Part shown: in pieces, positions 1 to 10,520 of the stretch
Layout: every line of letters starts with the position of its first letter
Numbering within the stretch: the first letter of the stretch is position 1
NCBI GenBank assembly: GCA_025991245.1
Contig: BQMJ01000066.1
Coordinates: 62,001-126,000 of the forward strand
DNA length: 64,000 bases
From: Galdieria partita
Lineage: Eukaryota > Rhodophyta > Bangiophyceae > Galdieriales > Galdieriaceae
Direction: 5' to 3'
The notes under the pieces: model-generated
Told to the model about the DNA's origin: nothing
What the model saw: the letters and a program-made list of their open reading frames with translations, nothing else
The model's database searches: none
Program-made: the position numbers and the translations under genes

Positions 1-997
1 ACGTATCTCTCCATTCCATTTCCTAAAGCAAAAAACTAGTCGATCCCAATTCTGTTCCAAGTTGATGAATTTCGGACGATGAGTATAGTGATTGGATGAA
101 AGCATACCAGCCCTATATACAGTTTCAAAATCTTCTGAAATAAGTTTTTGCAATAAAGTAGAAGACTCTTTCCCGACAAAATGATGATACACTGGTTGGA
201 ATGGGTAGTTAAAATCTTTCTCAGCCTTCAAAAATGAAAACAGAACTACGCTTATATCGTATTCCATTCCATGTGAGATAATAATAGATAGGCGGCTCAG
301 AACATTACAAGCAAATCTTCTAATCATCTCAGGATGACTAATCATCAAATCCCATACGTTCCATCTAGTCTCGCAGTTGTTGCCCGGTGGATCGTCAGAG
401 CAAGACTGAATCAACTTTAATATCCGTACAATACGATAAACTTCTATCAACCAACGAGACAAGTATCCATGATGAAGGAGACACAAGTGTAGATCGGCTA
501 GAGTTCGAATAGCAAACAGTTTGTATTCCTCGAAAGAAAGCGATACTGATTTGCCTTGGTCGTCGATATAGAAATGAACAATCTTGTCCTGGTCCTAAAT
601 AGATAAAATTGCAAAATTCAAAATATGAACTTAAACTCCTTTCAGTGTAGCAGATTTGGCGCACCTGGTGATTGTGAAAGTAGTGTTCCTTTCTTTCTCC
701 TAATGTTACAAAGGAGTGAGAAGATAATGACAACTTTATGTATCCAAAGAGATAAAAACTCGTACCTTTTTGAAGCTTATCCTCAAGAAACAATAAATAG
801 AGGTGATACTTTTCTGCCAAGTGCAACATAAACTTTTCTGGTTTTCCACTATTGACTTTAGCTCCTATCTTGAGCAATTCTTCCCACAAGTTTTCTTGTA
901 TTTGTTGACTTGGAATATTTCTAAGAGTTCGGAAGCTCCAACTATCCCAACTCTCTCTGAGAAACAGACAAGTAGAACAATCATTTTCACAGAACAT
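1..997 (-). CDS. Hypothetical protein, 3' part cut by window edge
   Basis: Two exons are visible on the minus strand. The first runs from ATG at 997 to 665. A 70-base intron (595-664) follows, and the second exon continues open from 594 to the window edge. The donor after His-Gln and the acceptor before Asp-Gln-Asp keep one phase-0 frame. About 309 residues are visible and the C-terminus is missing. The product looks soluble and mostly helical, with many Leu, Tyr and His residues and no signal peptide or zinc motif. I recognise no family. The exon pair is convincing because the reading frame stays open for almost 600 bases after the junction, but the start codon is only the first available ATG. 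Confidence 0.6.
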
Positions 998-1183
998 ATA
1001 ACAAATGGAAATCTACGCGCGCAATTTTGTAAACAATCATTGCCAAAATGAACTGAGTGCAGTTACATGAAATATATATAAATAAATGAACCAAAGAAGA
1101 GTTGAAAAAATAGAGGAGAAATGAGATATTCTTCTCAATTTATTTTCATTTGTCAGAAATTTCTCCAACAATTGTAAGCAAGA

Positions 1184-1714
1184 CTAAGCATCCAAAGTCT
1201 CATCTTGGCTTTGTTTTCCAAACCATCCAATGATAGTTTGCCATATGCTCCATTTTAGTTTTGTTTTGTTGATATATTTTTGGGTACTTCGCTTCTTTTG
1301 TATGGGTTTGTCACGAACATGCGACTCACTACGTGTCTCTGAGCTATGTGTACTCTCGCTATCATTGGCCGAATCATCTGATGAGGTTTGACTATCTTGT
1401 TTCATCGATATTTCTCCCTCTTCTTGATTATCCAACATATCCTTTGACTTGTCCTTTTTAAAAGATTCCCAACTAGGTTCATTCTCTATCCATGTATCCG
1501 AAATATGATTATCCTTCATAGAAATCGGTTCAAAACACATATCCTGTGCGCTGAGTTGAGATGGACTTGAGGATGAAATACTTGATGCTTCCAAGGAAGA
1601 AACACTATTATGAATGCTGAAAATATCATTTTCTTTGGAATCAGGTTTCTTGTCAGTGACTGGTTCCTTGGAAACCGATATTTTAGTCAAACGAGCCTTT
1701 TGTCGTCTTTTCAT
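1184..1714 (-). CDS. Hypothetical Ser-rich low-complexity protein
   Basis: A single 176-codon frame opens with ATG at 1714. The first 20 residues are basic. The middle is rich in Ser, Asp and Glu with serine runs and looks disordered. The C-terminal 45 residues are basic and then Trp-rich (KLKWSIWQTIIGWFG), which suggests a short amphipathic or membrane-touching helix. No family is recognised. It lies 92 bases upstream of the SYS1 stop codon... on the same strand side, that is, just downstream of SYS1 in transcription order. The composition would also suit a nuclear or trafficking adaptor, but nothing in the sequence decides this. An unspliced gene of this size is normal for the region. Confidence 0.5.
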   Translation of the reverse strand: MKRRQKARLTKISVSKEPVTDKKPDSKENDIFSIHNSVSSLEASSISSSSPSQLSAQDMCFEPISMKDNHISDTWIENEPSWESFKKDKSKDMLDNQEEGEISMKQDSQTSSDDSANDSESTHSSETRSESHVRDKPIQKKRSTQKYINKTKLKWSIWQTIIGWFGKQSQDETLDA

Positions 1715-1806
1715 TTCTGAAATGGCGACTCAACGATAACTATGTCGCTTCCTCTCAATGATGAAAGAATGTGATTTGGCGTGTCCCGTCCTTTCTCATG
1801 TGCTGT

Positions 1807-2404
1807 TTAATTCTTCCGATAGGCTTCTTGACTGGAATGAGGACGATGAGATTCTATAGTTATTTGATGAAGTGGCGTTCCATTGTCTTCTCCTGAAGAT
1901 ATCAACATAATATCTTGTAACTCTCTCTTCATACATAGCCACTCTCCAAGTAACGTACTAATAGATACTCCTATCAATACAAACAACCACCAACTCCACG
2001 AATAGGGAAAACTATAAAACCCTGTACAAAACACAAAGTGTAACAAATACATAGTAATAACAAAGTCCAAACACTTTTTGGAGCGTTTTACAATAATCCG
2101 TAACCAGATTGCCATCCAAACACTATTCAAAAAGAAAGCACAAGGCACTAGAAAGCCTTGTACAGTGGTTGTCCTCCAAACTTCATAGGAAAAGAGTTGA
2201 CGAAAAACTTGTTCAAAGGGAAAGCCAAGCATGCTTTCAAGAAGCCATAACGTTGTAGTCTATTCATAATTAAAATAAAGAACTTTGTAAACAAGCACGG
2301 CGTACCACACACAGATAAAACGCAAGTTGTAACAAACATATTTGGCCAAAAGTTTTACAGGAACTCGTCGTAACAGTAGTCTCACTCCCATGAAAACTCC
2401 CCAT
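1807..2404 (-). CDS. SYS1: SYS1 family Golgi membrane protein
   Basis: Sys1 is a four-helix integral Golgi membrane protein that recruits the small GTPase ARFRP1/Arl3 in post-Golgi trafficking. Exon 1 is 2404-2306 and exon 2 is 2259-1807, with a 46-base intron, giving 183 residues. The first helix carries the pattern GQICLLQLAFYL. The family signature RSKKCLDF is followed by FPYSWSWW and LGEWLCMKREL, which closely match Sys1 proteins of animals and plants. A hydrophilic tail of about 35 residues follows the last helix and is longer than usual. The N-terminal part before the first helix (about 18 residues) lacks the usual Trp-Asp-Pro, so the start codon is less sure than the rest. It is divergent from the phosphatase gene that begins at 2587, with 182 bases between the start codons. 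Confidence 0.85.
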
Positions 2405-2586
2405 ACTAGCAACGTTGCTCTCTTCGTGTTGAGAGAAACGATTCCAATAGTTGGAAACACTATGTAATAAGTGTCCCAAATATCTTGAAACTCCGTCATT
2501 CCATAGTTTGGTCATTCATAATTACATTCATAGGACAATCGTGGCAAGGAGAATTTACTTTGGCTGGTGGGTTACTAGTAGCGCAT

Positions 2587-3252
2587 ATGGAGTCGGTACC
2601 CTATGGAGGAACTCTCATACCTCCCATTAACTTTGGGATGGTTGAAACTGACCTGTGAGTATTCTTATGAGGCTGTTGAGAGATGGATTCGAAAGAAACA
2701 TGATAGGTATCGTTCAGGTGTACCGAATGAGCTAAGTTTTCCGTTTCTGGAAAAGCTACAGCTGAAAAAGATTCTTTATTTGGCTCCTGACGAAGTCTCT
2801 CAACAATTGTGAGAAATACACCAGTTTCAAATAATCGTTTTGTTGACTCTGTCTAGTTTGAACTTTGTAGACGACCAAGGAATAGAACTGGTGGCTTTAG
2901 GGTGGGACGGTGAGAAGAGCCCCTGGAAGCCTATTTCTGAAGAAGTATTTATGTTGTTGAAGCTTATTTCATACGCAAGATAGCTAATGGAGTTTAGGTT
3001 GTTTTAAATGCTCTTGATTGTATTTTGAATGTTGATAATTATCCTTTGCATGTTATGTGCAATTTGGGACGGCATAGAACAGGCACAGTCATTGGTTGCT
3101 TGAGAAAATTACAGCGATGGAATCTAACTTCCATCTTTGAAGAGTACCGAAGGTTTGCAGGAAGCAAAGTTCGTCTGTTGAATGAGCAATTTATAGAATT
3201 GTTCGATACCGATTTGGTCCGTATTCCACCCAACTATCCAAGTTGGTTGTAA
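2587..3252 (+). CDS. Siw14/PFA-type atypical dual-specificity phosphatase
   Basis: The gene encodes a plant-and-fungi atypical dual-specificity phosphatase. Family members such as yeast Siw14 cleave inositol pyrophosphates. Four exons (2587-2654, 2707-2808, 2857-2944, 2998-3252) give 170 residues. The N-terminus has PPINFGMVE, followed by [17 protein letters not shown], both typical of the family. The catalytic loop CNLGRHRTG keeps the Cys and Arg of the CX5R signature. The residue just before the catalytic Cys is Met where the family normally has His, and the loop lacks the usual Lys residues. The C-terminal [15 protein letters not shown] region is also typical. Substrate choice cannot be read from the sequence, and the changed loop may alter activity. 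Confidence 0.85.
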
Positions 3253-3695
3253 TAGGACGAACTCTTTATATTCCACCATTCCGAACTTGTCTTCTTTATG
3301 CTATTCCATCTGGTATTTCCAAATATCCTTCCATTCCATTTCCTGCTGCCATTAAGCGTAGACTTCCTTCTGCTCCAAGCATATTGGAACATAGAACAAG
3401 AAATATCAACAAGGCATTGTGATCAAGTCGTAAAGGAAGTGGACAGCTGTTTACCAAAGTTATTCACAGGTATATGTGTATTCTCATTGAACTTACCTTT
3501 CGAGCAATTTCTCAGTCCCAGCACATTCCCTAAATATGGAATCAATGAGCTCTTTGGAAAGTTATTCACAAGAAAACTTACGTATGTAATACTTTGAATA
3601 AAAGTATAGACATAAAAGTCATCATATTTCCAAGAAACAATACAAATGCTCCGTTTCGACCCTATTTGGAACTTGTGTCTATCATATAATGTCCT
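3253..3695. other. Gap without a supported gene
   Basis: This 440-base stretch follows the phosphatase stop. A plus-strand frame of about 100 codons lies at 3298-3597 and another open frame covers about 3253-3419, but neither has recognisable similarity or splice support. The stretch is probably the 3' untranslated and intergenic region between converging transcripts. Confidence 0.4.
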
Positions 3696-4275
3696 TTAAA
3701 AACTGAAGACTACCTTTAAAGGACGAAAGATACGTATAAAACAACAGAGACAAAGTGCCAATAAACTTCCCTCCAGTGCAGTCATCAGACCTCGACTTGC
3801 GTTGATCTATCAGAAATGCCACGAGTATAACACGCTCATAGCAATAACAGTTAACCCTACTTACATCGATAAAAGGAATATCCAGTTCTACTCCTAGCGA
3901 AGAAGAAAAAGACAACCAATAAAGAATGGTTACTAGGAAACATAAAAGAACAATAAAATGACGTAAACTGCGACGTCTCCACTCCTAAGAACTGGTCAGA
4001 ATGAGCTTCGTCTAGTGACCAAAATAAAGTACCGCAACAGCAACATAACCTCCTCCTATACACGAACCAATCAAACCCAATACAAAGAAAAAGATAAAAA
4101 CTCTATCAAGAAACTGCACATTGTGTCCCACTGACGACAGCTAGTCATCGATAAATATAAAGTACTAGAAAGAAGAAAAGGATCTCACATACTTGAACCG
4201 AAACAACCCAACATAGCAAACAAATACATTCTACAAGAAATAGAAATCCAAAGGTTCTAGCAACACCATTATGAG
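3696..4275 (-). CDS. Unresolved small multi-exon gene, probably a membrane protein
   Basis: The minus strand shows repeated intron-like signals (pyrimidine-rich tracts ending in CTAG or TAG near 4165, 3900 and 3817, and GTAAGT near 3864), so a spliced gene probably lies here. Two competing chains of exons are possible. One gives hydrophobic segments such as FVLGLIGSCIGGGYVAVAV and ends with a charged-hydrophobic tail before a TAA at 3696-3698. The other gives Cys- and Phe-rich segments ending with TGA near 3682. I could not choose between them and recognise neither. The 5' end may overlap the opposite small gene that begins near 4271. Extent and strand are tentative. Confidence 0.25.
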
Positions 4276-4567
4276 CTTCTGGTTCCTAGCAAACTATTGC
4301 TCAACAAGAGTTGAGACTCGTGAAAGATTCCATAGATACTTGACTCTTTGTTTGAGCGATCACAGCAAAGAAAAGGAACGACTCCAACGCACAAACATAC
4401 AAGAGAATAATCAAAGCCTAAAACTTGTCAACACGTGCATACAACAAAGCACAAGTGCACTATACCAAGCTTCTATCGATCATCTCAAAATGCTTTACGG
4501 AAATCAACTCAGAAAAACAGCAGCAGCCAAAGGTGGTTCATCATTTTTCAACAAAAGTAACAAATAG
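4271..4567 (+). CDS. Possible small hydrophilic protein
   Basis: A plus-strand frame of 98 codons starts with ATG at 4271 and ends with TAG at 4565-4567. From residue 12 on it is charged and helical, rich in Gln, Lys, Ser and Thr, with an Ala-Lys-Gly-Gly stretch near the C-terminus. I recognise no family. The first 10 residues are hydrophobic and may really be an upstream exon border. The composition is more protein-like than the opposite strand, but there is no further evidence. Confidence 0.3.
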   Translation: MSFWFLANYCSTRVETRERFHRYLTLCLSDHSKEKERLQRTNIQENNQSLKLVNTCIQQSTSALYQASIDHLKMLYGNQLRKTAAAKGGSSFFNKSNK

Positions 4568-5043
4568 CCAATGGATTAGACAATTTAAGCCTCACTTGTT
4601 CTACTCTCTCATCATTGTAAATGAAATTTATTTATATAATCTTCTGTTGAATTGAGAATGATTGTTGGATAAAACATCAACCTAAGGAACAGTGAAGATC
4701 AATAGAAAGAAAACACTTCATTCTTCTTCACCTGAGTTGAAATTCATGTCCAGTCAAGGCTGGTCAAAAATATTATTCGATTGAGATTATTATTCCAGGT
4801 TGGTGCTTGTCCAAACTTGAAGCCAGAAGAAAAGGAGAAATCGTCTCATTACTTGATGACTATTTGGAAGCTTCCATTCTGTTATGTAATCTTGAAATGC
4901 TCTATATCTTTTAACTCTACAAGTCCTTGAACAAGTTGAGTCTTGACATTATTTCTCAACAAACAACTTACAGAACATATATCAAATCCACAATTTTGAT
5001 TCATCCAACATTTTATTCGATTGATTAGAAAATCACCAACTTG
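4568..5043. other. Gap upstream of the ClpP-like gene
   Basis: This AT-rich interval of about 475 bases separates the small gene from the ClpP-like gene. Short open pieces exist on the plus strand around 4745-4925, including a pyrimidine tract and CCAG near 4796 that could be an acceptor, but no complete gene can be assembled. It probably holds the ClpP-like promoter and 5' leader. Confidence 0.35.
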
Positions 5044-5862
5044 ATGTTTTGCTTGTTTTGCTTGCCTTTCACTGTGAATAGACTATTACCGACACTGGAG
5101 TGCAACCACTTCAGCAAGCAAAGACTGGTTCTCAATAGAGGAAAATACCGTCAATTTGTAGAATCACTGAGCAGCTGGAAAAGACACCACAAGTATGCAA
5201 CACTTGGAAACATAGCTATGGGAGGTGGTGTACCCAAAGTACCTTACAAAGCTCCTGGCCAACAAAACTATGAATTCATAGATATATTTAACCGCTTCTA
5301 CAGAGAAAGAATTATCTATATAGGTCAAGAAATCGACGAAGATCAGGCAAACCAAATTATTGCGATACTATTATTTCTACAAAGTGAAGACGATCAAGCT
5401 GAGGTTCAGATGTACATCAATTGTCCTGGAGGTTTTGTAACACCCGGTCTTGCAGTGTATGATTGTATGTGCTCGGTCCGCTATCCTATTGTGACGGTGA
5501 ACTTGGGAATGGCTGCTTCCATGGGAGCTTTTCTAGCTGCTGCAGGTACACCAGGAAGGCGTTTTGCTTTGCCCAACTCTAGATATTTACTTCAGCAGCC
5601 ACTTGCTCCTGATAATATCAAGGGTCAAGCTAAAGATATTGAAATTGAAGCTATTCAGATTTTGCGACAGAGAGATATGTTGTTTGAAAGTTATGCAAAG
5701 TTTTCGAAACAGTCTATTGAAAAAATTAAACAGGATTCGCAACGTGATCTTTATTTGACAGCATATGAAGCCAGAGAATATGGACTTGTGGATAAGGTGT
5801 TGACTCCTCGTCCAAAAGGGTTGGTAATGAAAAGTACTGGCGTAGGAGAGCCTATATTATGA
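5044..5862 (+). CDS. ClpP/ClpR-type protease subunit, plastid or mitochondrial
   Basis: The protein belongs to the ClpP fold, which forms the ring of the Clp protease. It has 272 residues without introns. The first 60 or so residues are hydrophobic then basic and look like an organelle transit peptide. The core follows with YIGQEIDEDQANQIIA, INCPGG, GMAASMGAFLAAAG and RDLYLTAYEAREYGLVDKV. The nucleophile Ser (about residue 159, in AASMG) and the Asp (about 245) are present. The His that normally sits in the HQP motif is Gln here (LLQQP, about residue 184). The catalytic triad is therefore Ser-Gln-Asp, so the subunit is probably inactive or weak, as in ClpR subunits of plastids and cyanobacteria. 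The GQAKDIEIEA segment also resembles cyanobacterial-lineage ClpP/R proteins. Confidence 0.88.
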   Translation: MFCLFCLPFTVNRLLPTLECNHFSKQRLVLNRGKYRQFVESLSSWKRHHKYATLGNIAMGGGVPKVPYKAPGQQNYEFIDIFNRFYRERIIYIGQEIDEDQANQIIAILLFLQSEDDQAEVQMYINCPGGFVTPGLAVYDCMCSVRYPIVTVNLGMAASMGAFLAAAGTPGRRFALPNSRYLLQQPLAPDNIKGQAKDIEIEAIQILRQRDMLFESYAKFSKQSIEKIKQDSQRDLYLTAYEAREYGLVDKVLTPRPKGLVMKSTGVGEPIL

Positions 5863-6234
5863 TATGGCTGAATTTTATAAAACTAGTAGCGAGCGAAGAA
5901 TAAAAAAGACATTACTAGGGTAACTGTAAGCAAACTGAACCAAATTTACCGCTTGAAATGTAGAATGATATTCGTGTTGGGATGAGACGTTGTTTCACTT
6001 GTTCTTGTTCAGCTTCTAATGAAGTAAAAATGTTGCCACGTGTATCCAAGCTGGTTTTTGTTCAACACAAGTCATGCAACCGCAAGTTCTCTCCAAATAG
6101 TGGTCTTATCTTGGGCCATTCAGGAGGAAATAAAATTGTCAACAGGAAAAAATGAAAAGATTTTGCGCCAATTTATTCTGTGTTTGTACTTTAGTTTTGG
6201 TCTAAACAACACCATTTTCTCTCTGAAAAAGATA
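5863..6234. other. Gap with a 57-codon frame
   Basis: About 370 bases lie between the ClpP-like stop and the CSC1-like start. A short Cys- and Lys-rich frame (5982-6155, plus strand) starts with ATG but resembles nothing known. The remainder looks like the 3' end of one transcript and the leader of the next. Confidence 0.3.
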
Positions 6235-8617
6235 ATGGACCCTGAAAGTCTCAGTATATTATGGACGTTTCTAATTGGAATGATAGTTCTATTTGTTTGC
6301 TTCTTTCTCTTTGCATGGTTGAAAGACAAAGTTCCAGGGATATATCATTTCAGGTTGCTTGCAAGGTATTTCAAAGGGTTTCTTTGTTCAAAAAAAGTAT
6401 TTGCTTTATTCATTCATACTCAAGTCAGCTATCTATTTACAACGATTACAATGATGAACCAGTCTATGCTCCAGAACAACCAAAAGGCATTTTCACTTGG
6501 TTGTCACAGAGTTGGTTGTATGCCGAGGACAAGTTGATAAAGGTAAGCTTGGTTCTATTGGTCATTTGGGAATTTTAAAACTCGAACTGCGTAGACTCAT
6601 GGTTTAGATGCTGTTATGTTCACAAGGTTTATGAGGAGTGCTTTGTTCATATGCTGCATTCTTTGTTTAAGCTCAGCTACTGTTTTATTTCCAGTATATG
6701 CTACAAGTGGTAGACATCATCTGAAAAGCAACGATCCTTTGGTATGTCCCTCATGTTTTTTCGAATCCATCCATTTTATGAGATATTGGTCTGTGACTTA
6801 GTACACTTCAGGATTGGAGCTCATCTCCATGTCCAATTTACAAAGAAACGATCCTCGAATGTGGGCATCCATGCTGTTTGAATATATCGTTGTGTTTACT
6901 GTTTTGTTTTTTCTTTTCTTGGATTATCGAGCATATTATCAATATCGAATTCGATATAGAGCACAAGAACGACCTACTAACTATGCACTACTCCTGGTAG
7001 ATATTCCGACAAGTGATGATACGTTGGAGCTGGTAAAGGAATGTTTCAATCGTATGTTTCCTCAGGATTCCCCTTTCGTAGTTCCCGTTCTCAACTTTGC
7101 AAACATTGAAAAACTTCATGTTGAGTTGGAAAAGTTTTTAAATCGCAAAGAGAGACTGGAATGGAGATGCTCACGAGATAACCCAACCAATAGAGGAGGA
7201 GAAAGATGTAACACAGGCACAAGTCATATTTTTAGTGGTGCTAATAGATCGAGACTAAAAAAACTGCAACATTTCAATGAAATGATCCGAGAAAAGAAAA
7301 TACAAATCGCGACTGAAACGAGAAGGGCATTAAAGGATAGCAATGCAAATACACTAGCATTCTTTGTCATATTTTTCCACAAGAGTCAAGCAGCTTTTGC
7401 ACGGCAGACCTGCCTGTTTGAGAAGACAACGCAATGGGTGATATCTTCAGCCCCAGATCCCAAAGGAATCCATTGGGATGCCTTTTCTTGGAGTCTTCGA
7501 AGTTGTTGGCTTCGAAAGTGCTTATCTATTGCATCCATCCTTGTTCTTATTATTTTTTGGACTATTCCGGTTACGTTTGTATCCAGTTTAGCTAATATTA
7601 ACACTTTGAGTCATGTCAAAGCTTTGACTTGGCTTTCATTTATTACAAAGATATCGCCCTCTGTTGTTGCATTCCTGGATGGTATTTTACCTGCTGTCAT
7701 TCTGGTCGTATTGTTTTCCTTAGTTCCATGGATACTGGATAAAATATTGTTGCGAAGGAGGGATTTTTCTTTAGTTCACATACAAAGCCAAGGTAAGGTT
7801 GTATATACACTGAATGATTTGCATTTGATATCTCTTTCTAGTACAATTATGGTATACTGTGTTCCTTGTGGTTCAAGTATTCTTTGTTTATACCATTGGA
7901 GGTAGTATATTTGGTAACTTACAAGCAATGATACAGAATCCAAGTAACATTCCAAATTTGTTGTCTGAAAGTATCCCGAAACAAGGATTGTTTTACATGA
8001 ATTTTATTCTTATTCAGGGATTGGTTGGATTTTCTATATCTTTACTTTTAATTGGACGTTTGTTTGTTCGTTGGTTCAAGTTGCACTGGACAGCAAAGAC
8101 AGAGAGAGAGAAAGATCAAATCATTGCAAATGCCATCCATGCCTTTCCTTATTCAAGTCATTATGGCTCTGCTTTTATTATTGTATTTCTATGTCTTATG
8201 TACAGTGTGATGTCTCCTTTTATTTTGTTCTTTGGTTGTATCTATTTTGTTTGGGGGCTTTGTGTAACCAAATATCAATTGATTTATGTGAATGTTTCTT
8301 TGTACGAAGCTGGTGGAGTTCATTTTCCTACAGTCTTCTATAGCTATGTGATAACATTGGTACTCCAACAACTTGTAATGATGGCTGTATTTGGAATCAA
8401 TCAGTTTGGACCAGGTTTTCTTATTTTTCCTTTACCATTTCTTACTCTATTGTATGCAAAATGGGTCTTGGGAAGATTTGGAACTGTCTCAGAACATGGA
8501 GCTGTGATTACATTGGTAGACAAAGATGATTCTTCTGTTCCTGTTACTTATTCCGAATTGTACAAACATCCTATATGGACTCTATTGAATGAAACAGAAG
8601 ATCCATCAACCGTCTAA
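6235..8617 (+). CDS. CSC1/OSCA/TMEM63-like membrane channel family protein
   Basis: Members of this family are plasma or vacuolar membrane proteins; several are mechanically or osmotically gated cation channels. ATG at 6235 starts an N-terminal helix (LSILWTFLIGMIVLFVCFF). Further pieces are VYAPEQPKGIF, then GLDAVMFTRFMR, which matches the family GLDAAVFLRF signature, then a helix and SMSNLQRNDPRMWA. A cytosolic loop of about 200 residues (RRM-like in the family) follows, and then at least six hydrophobic segments. Supported exons are 6595-6741, 6820-7792 and 7842-8617, with exon 2 ending at 6542. The first intron (6366-6397, 32 bases) is unusually short and tentative, and the acceptor near 6820 is one of two choices. 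Gating and ion choice cannot be read from sequence. Confidence 0.8.
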
Positions 8618-8699
8618 GATGTATGTTTCAATGTTTTCTTATGAAACTAATATTTCTTGAGATTGGTTATTCTTTGCCATAAAATCCATTATTGAGAAT

Positions 8700-10518
8700 T
8701 TATTCAGGTTTTAACAAAGGAAACGCAATGACTTGTCTTTCATATAAAAACATGACTCATTTTGTTGAAATGTGTAATTGATAACAACTTACCGAATAGA
8801 AGAACTGTTTGTCAACAACATGACCAAACGGTCGATTCCCATTCCCATTCCTCCAGTAGGCGGCATTCCTTGTTCCAAAGCCAATAGAAAGTCTTCATCC
8901 AATTCCTTTCCAACTTGTTCTGCTCCTTGCAACTGTTTCATCAGACGTTCCCGTTGCTCTATAGGATCATTCAATTCACTAAAAGCATTGGCCAATTCTC
9001 TTCCAGCAATATACAACTCAAATCGTTCAGTCAAACGTGGATCCTTGCGATGTTGTTTCGCCAAAGGTGATATTTCTATAGGATAATCCAACACAAAGGT
9101 TGGCTGTATCAATAACTTTTCACAACAATGCTCAAAACAACTACTCAATAACTTTCCCAAACTATCAATGCTTTCCATTTCCATCCCTTCTATCTTCTTT
9201 CCAGCCAACGACCTTTTGGCAGTTTCCAAATCCTCATAGGATAAGATATCCAAACCTATCGTTTCTTTCACCAAATCATTCATCGTCACTCGCCTAAAGG
9301 GTGCACCGAGTTGAATCCTTTCTTCCATATAAACTATTTCTGTCGTTCCACACACTTGCTTAGCCACTGTTTGTATCAATTCTTCCGTCAAATTCATCAT
9401 ATCTTGATAGTCTTTGTATGCTTCGTACAACTCCAAAGAAGTGAATTCAGGGTTATGCCTAGTAGAAATACCTTCATTTCGAAAAACTCTGCCAATTTCA
9501 TACACTTTTTCAAACCCTCCAACAATACATCTCTTTAAAAACAATTCAGTAGCTATTCTTAAAGTCAACTGTAAATCCAACGCTTCGTGATAAGTAACAA
9601 AAGGCGAAGCATCCGCTCCACCTGCAATGCGATGCAAAGCGGGCGTCTCTACTTCCACAAAATGTTTTCTTTCCAGCAACTCTCGAATAGCGGATACAAT
9701 ATGCGCTCTTTGTTTCAAAACTTGGCGAACGTTTGGATTCACTATCATATCCAAATGTCGATGTCGGTAACGTTTAGCTACATCCGTTAAGCCATGAAAC
9801 TTATCGGGCAACGGTAATAAACTTTTCGCCAACATTTGCCAATCTTTTACAACAATACTTAATTCTCCTTTGTCTGTACGTTTTATCCAACCTTGAACAC
9901 CCACAATATCACCGATATCTACCAACGACTTGATACAACGATAGGAATCTATGGACCGTTCTCAGCAACTCCATAACCACAACAACACAATACCTTGTCC
10001 ACTACATAAATTCTGTTGCTCTACATACAACTGAATACTTCCACTATCATCTTCCAAAGTAAGAAACATCAATTTACCAAAAGTTCGCTTGCTCTTGATT
10101 CGTCCAGCCAAGGATATTCCTACTTGTGTAACTTGCTCACCTGGAGACAAGTAGTCGTATAGTGTCTTCAATTCCATAGCATTATGTGTCTTATTCCTAG
10201 TCAAAGGGTTAGAAAGAGAAGAAAGCAAAAGACGGAACCCGTTCACCATCGATAAGCAAAAGTACAGAAACCCGCAGTTTCCAAAGCTTTCAACTTTTCC
10301 ATTCTTTGTTTTTTGAGTGCTTGTTCTTCTCTTTGTTGTATGAGAGACTCATTCAACGGGTTGGACGTTGTTTGTGATTGGTTTATCTGTTGACAACAAC
10401 TCAACAAAAAATCACATCGGAAGGAAAACTTTCTATCGAGTGCAAAACTTTTTTGTTTTCTCCTACCAACAGCACATGTTTGAGAGCAACAGCGACGATC
10501 CCTTTTGAACCCCACCAT
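8700..10518 (-). CDS. Lysyl-tRNA synthetase, class II
   Basis: The enzyme charges tRNA-Lys with lysine. Four exons (10518-10247, 10196-9994, 9960-8793, 8736-8700) give 559 residues. After a basic, Arg-rich N-terminus of about 50 residues that could be an organelle presequence comes a Lys- and Glu-rich helix (EQALKKQRMEKLKALE). The OB-fold anticodon-binding domain follows (VGISLAGRIKSKRTFGK, DIGDIVGVQGW), then the class II catalytic domain with motif 2 (FRNEGISTRHNPEFT) and motif 3 (GMGMGIDRLVMLLT). The last 12 residues are on a tiny exon ending IAFPLLKPE, as expected for LysRS. An alternative ATG at 10530 lies inside the end of the adenylate kinase frame. Dual targeting is possible but not proven. 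Confidence 0.93.
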
Positions 10519-10520
10519 TC

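Noticed and set aside
3298-3597. 99-codon plus-strand frame after the phosphatase
   Set aside because: Phe- and Leu-rich composition expected from AT-rich DNA, no splice signals and no recognisable similarity.
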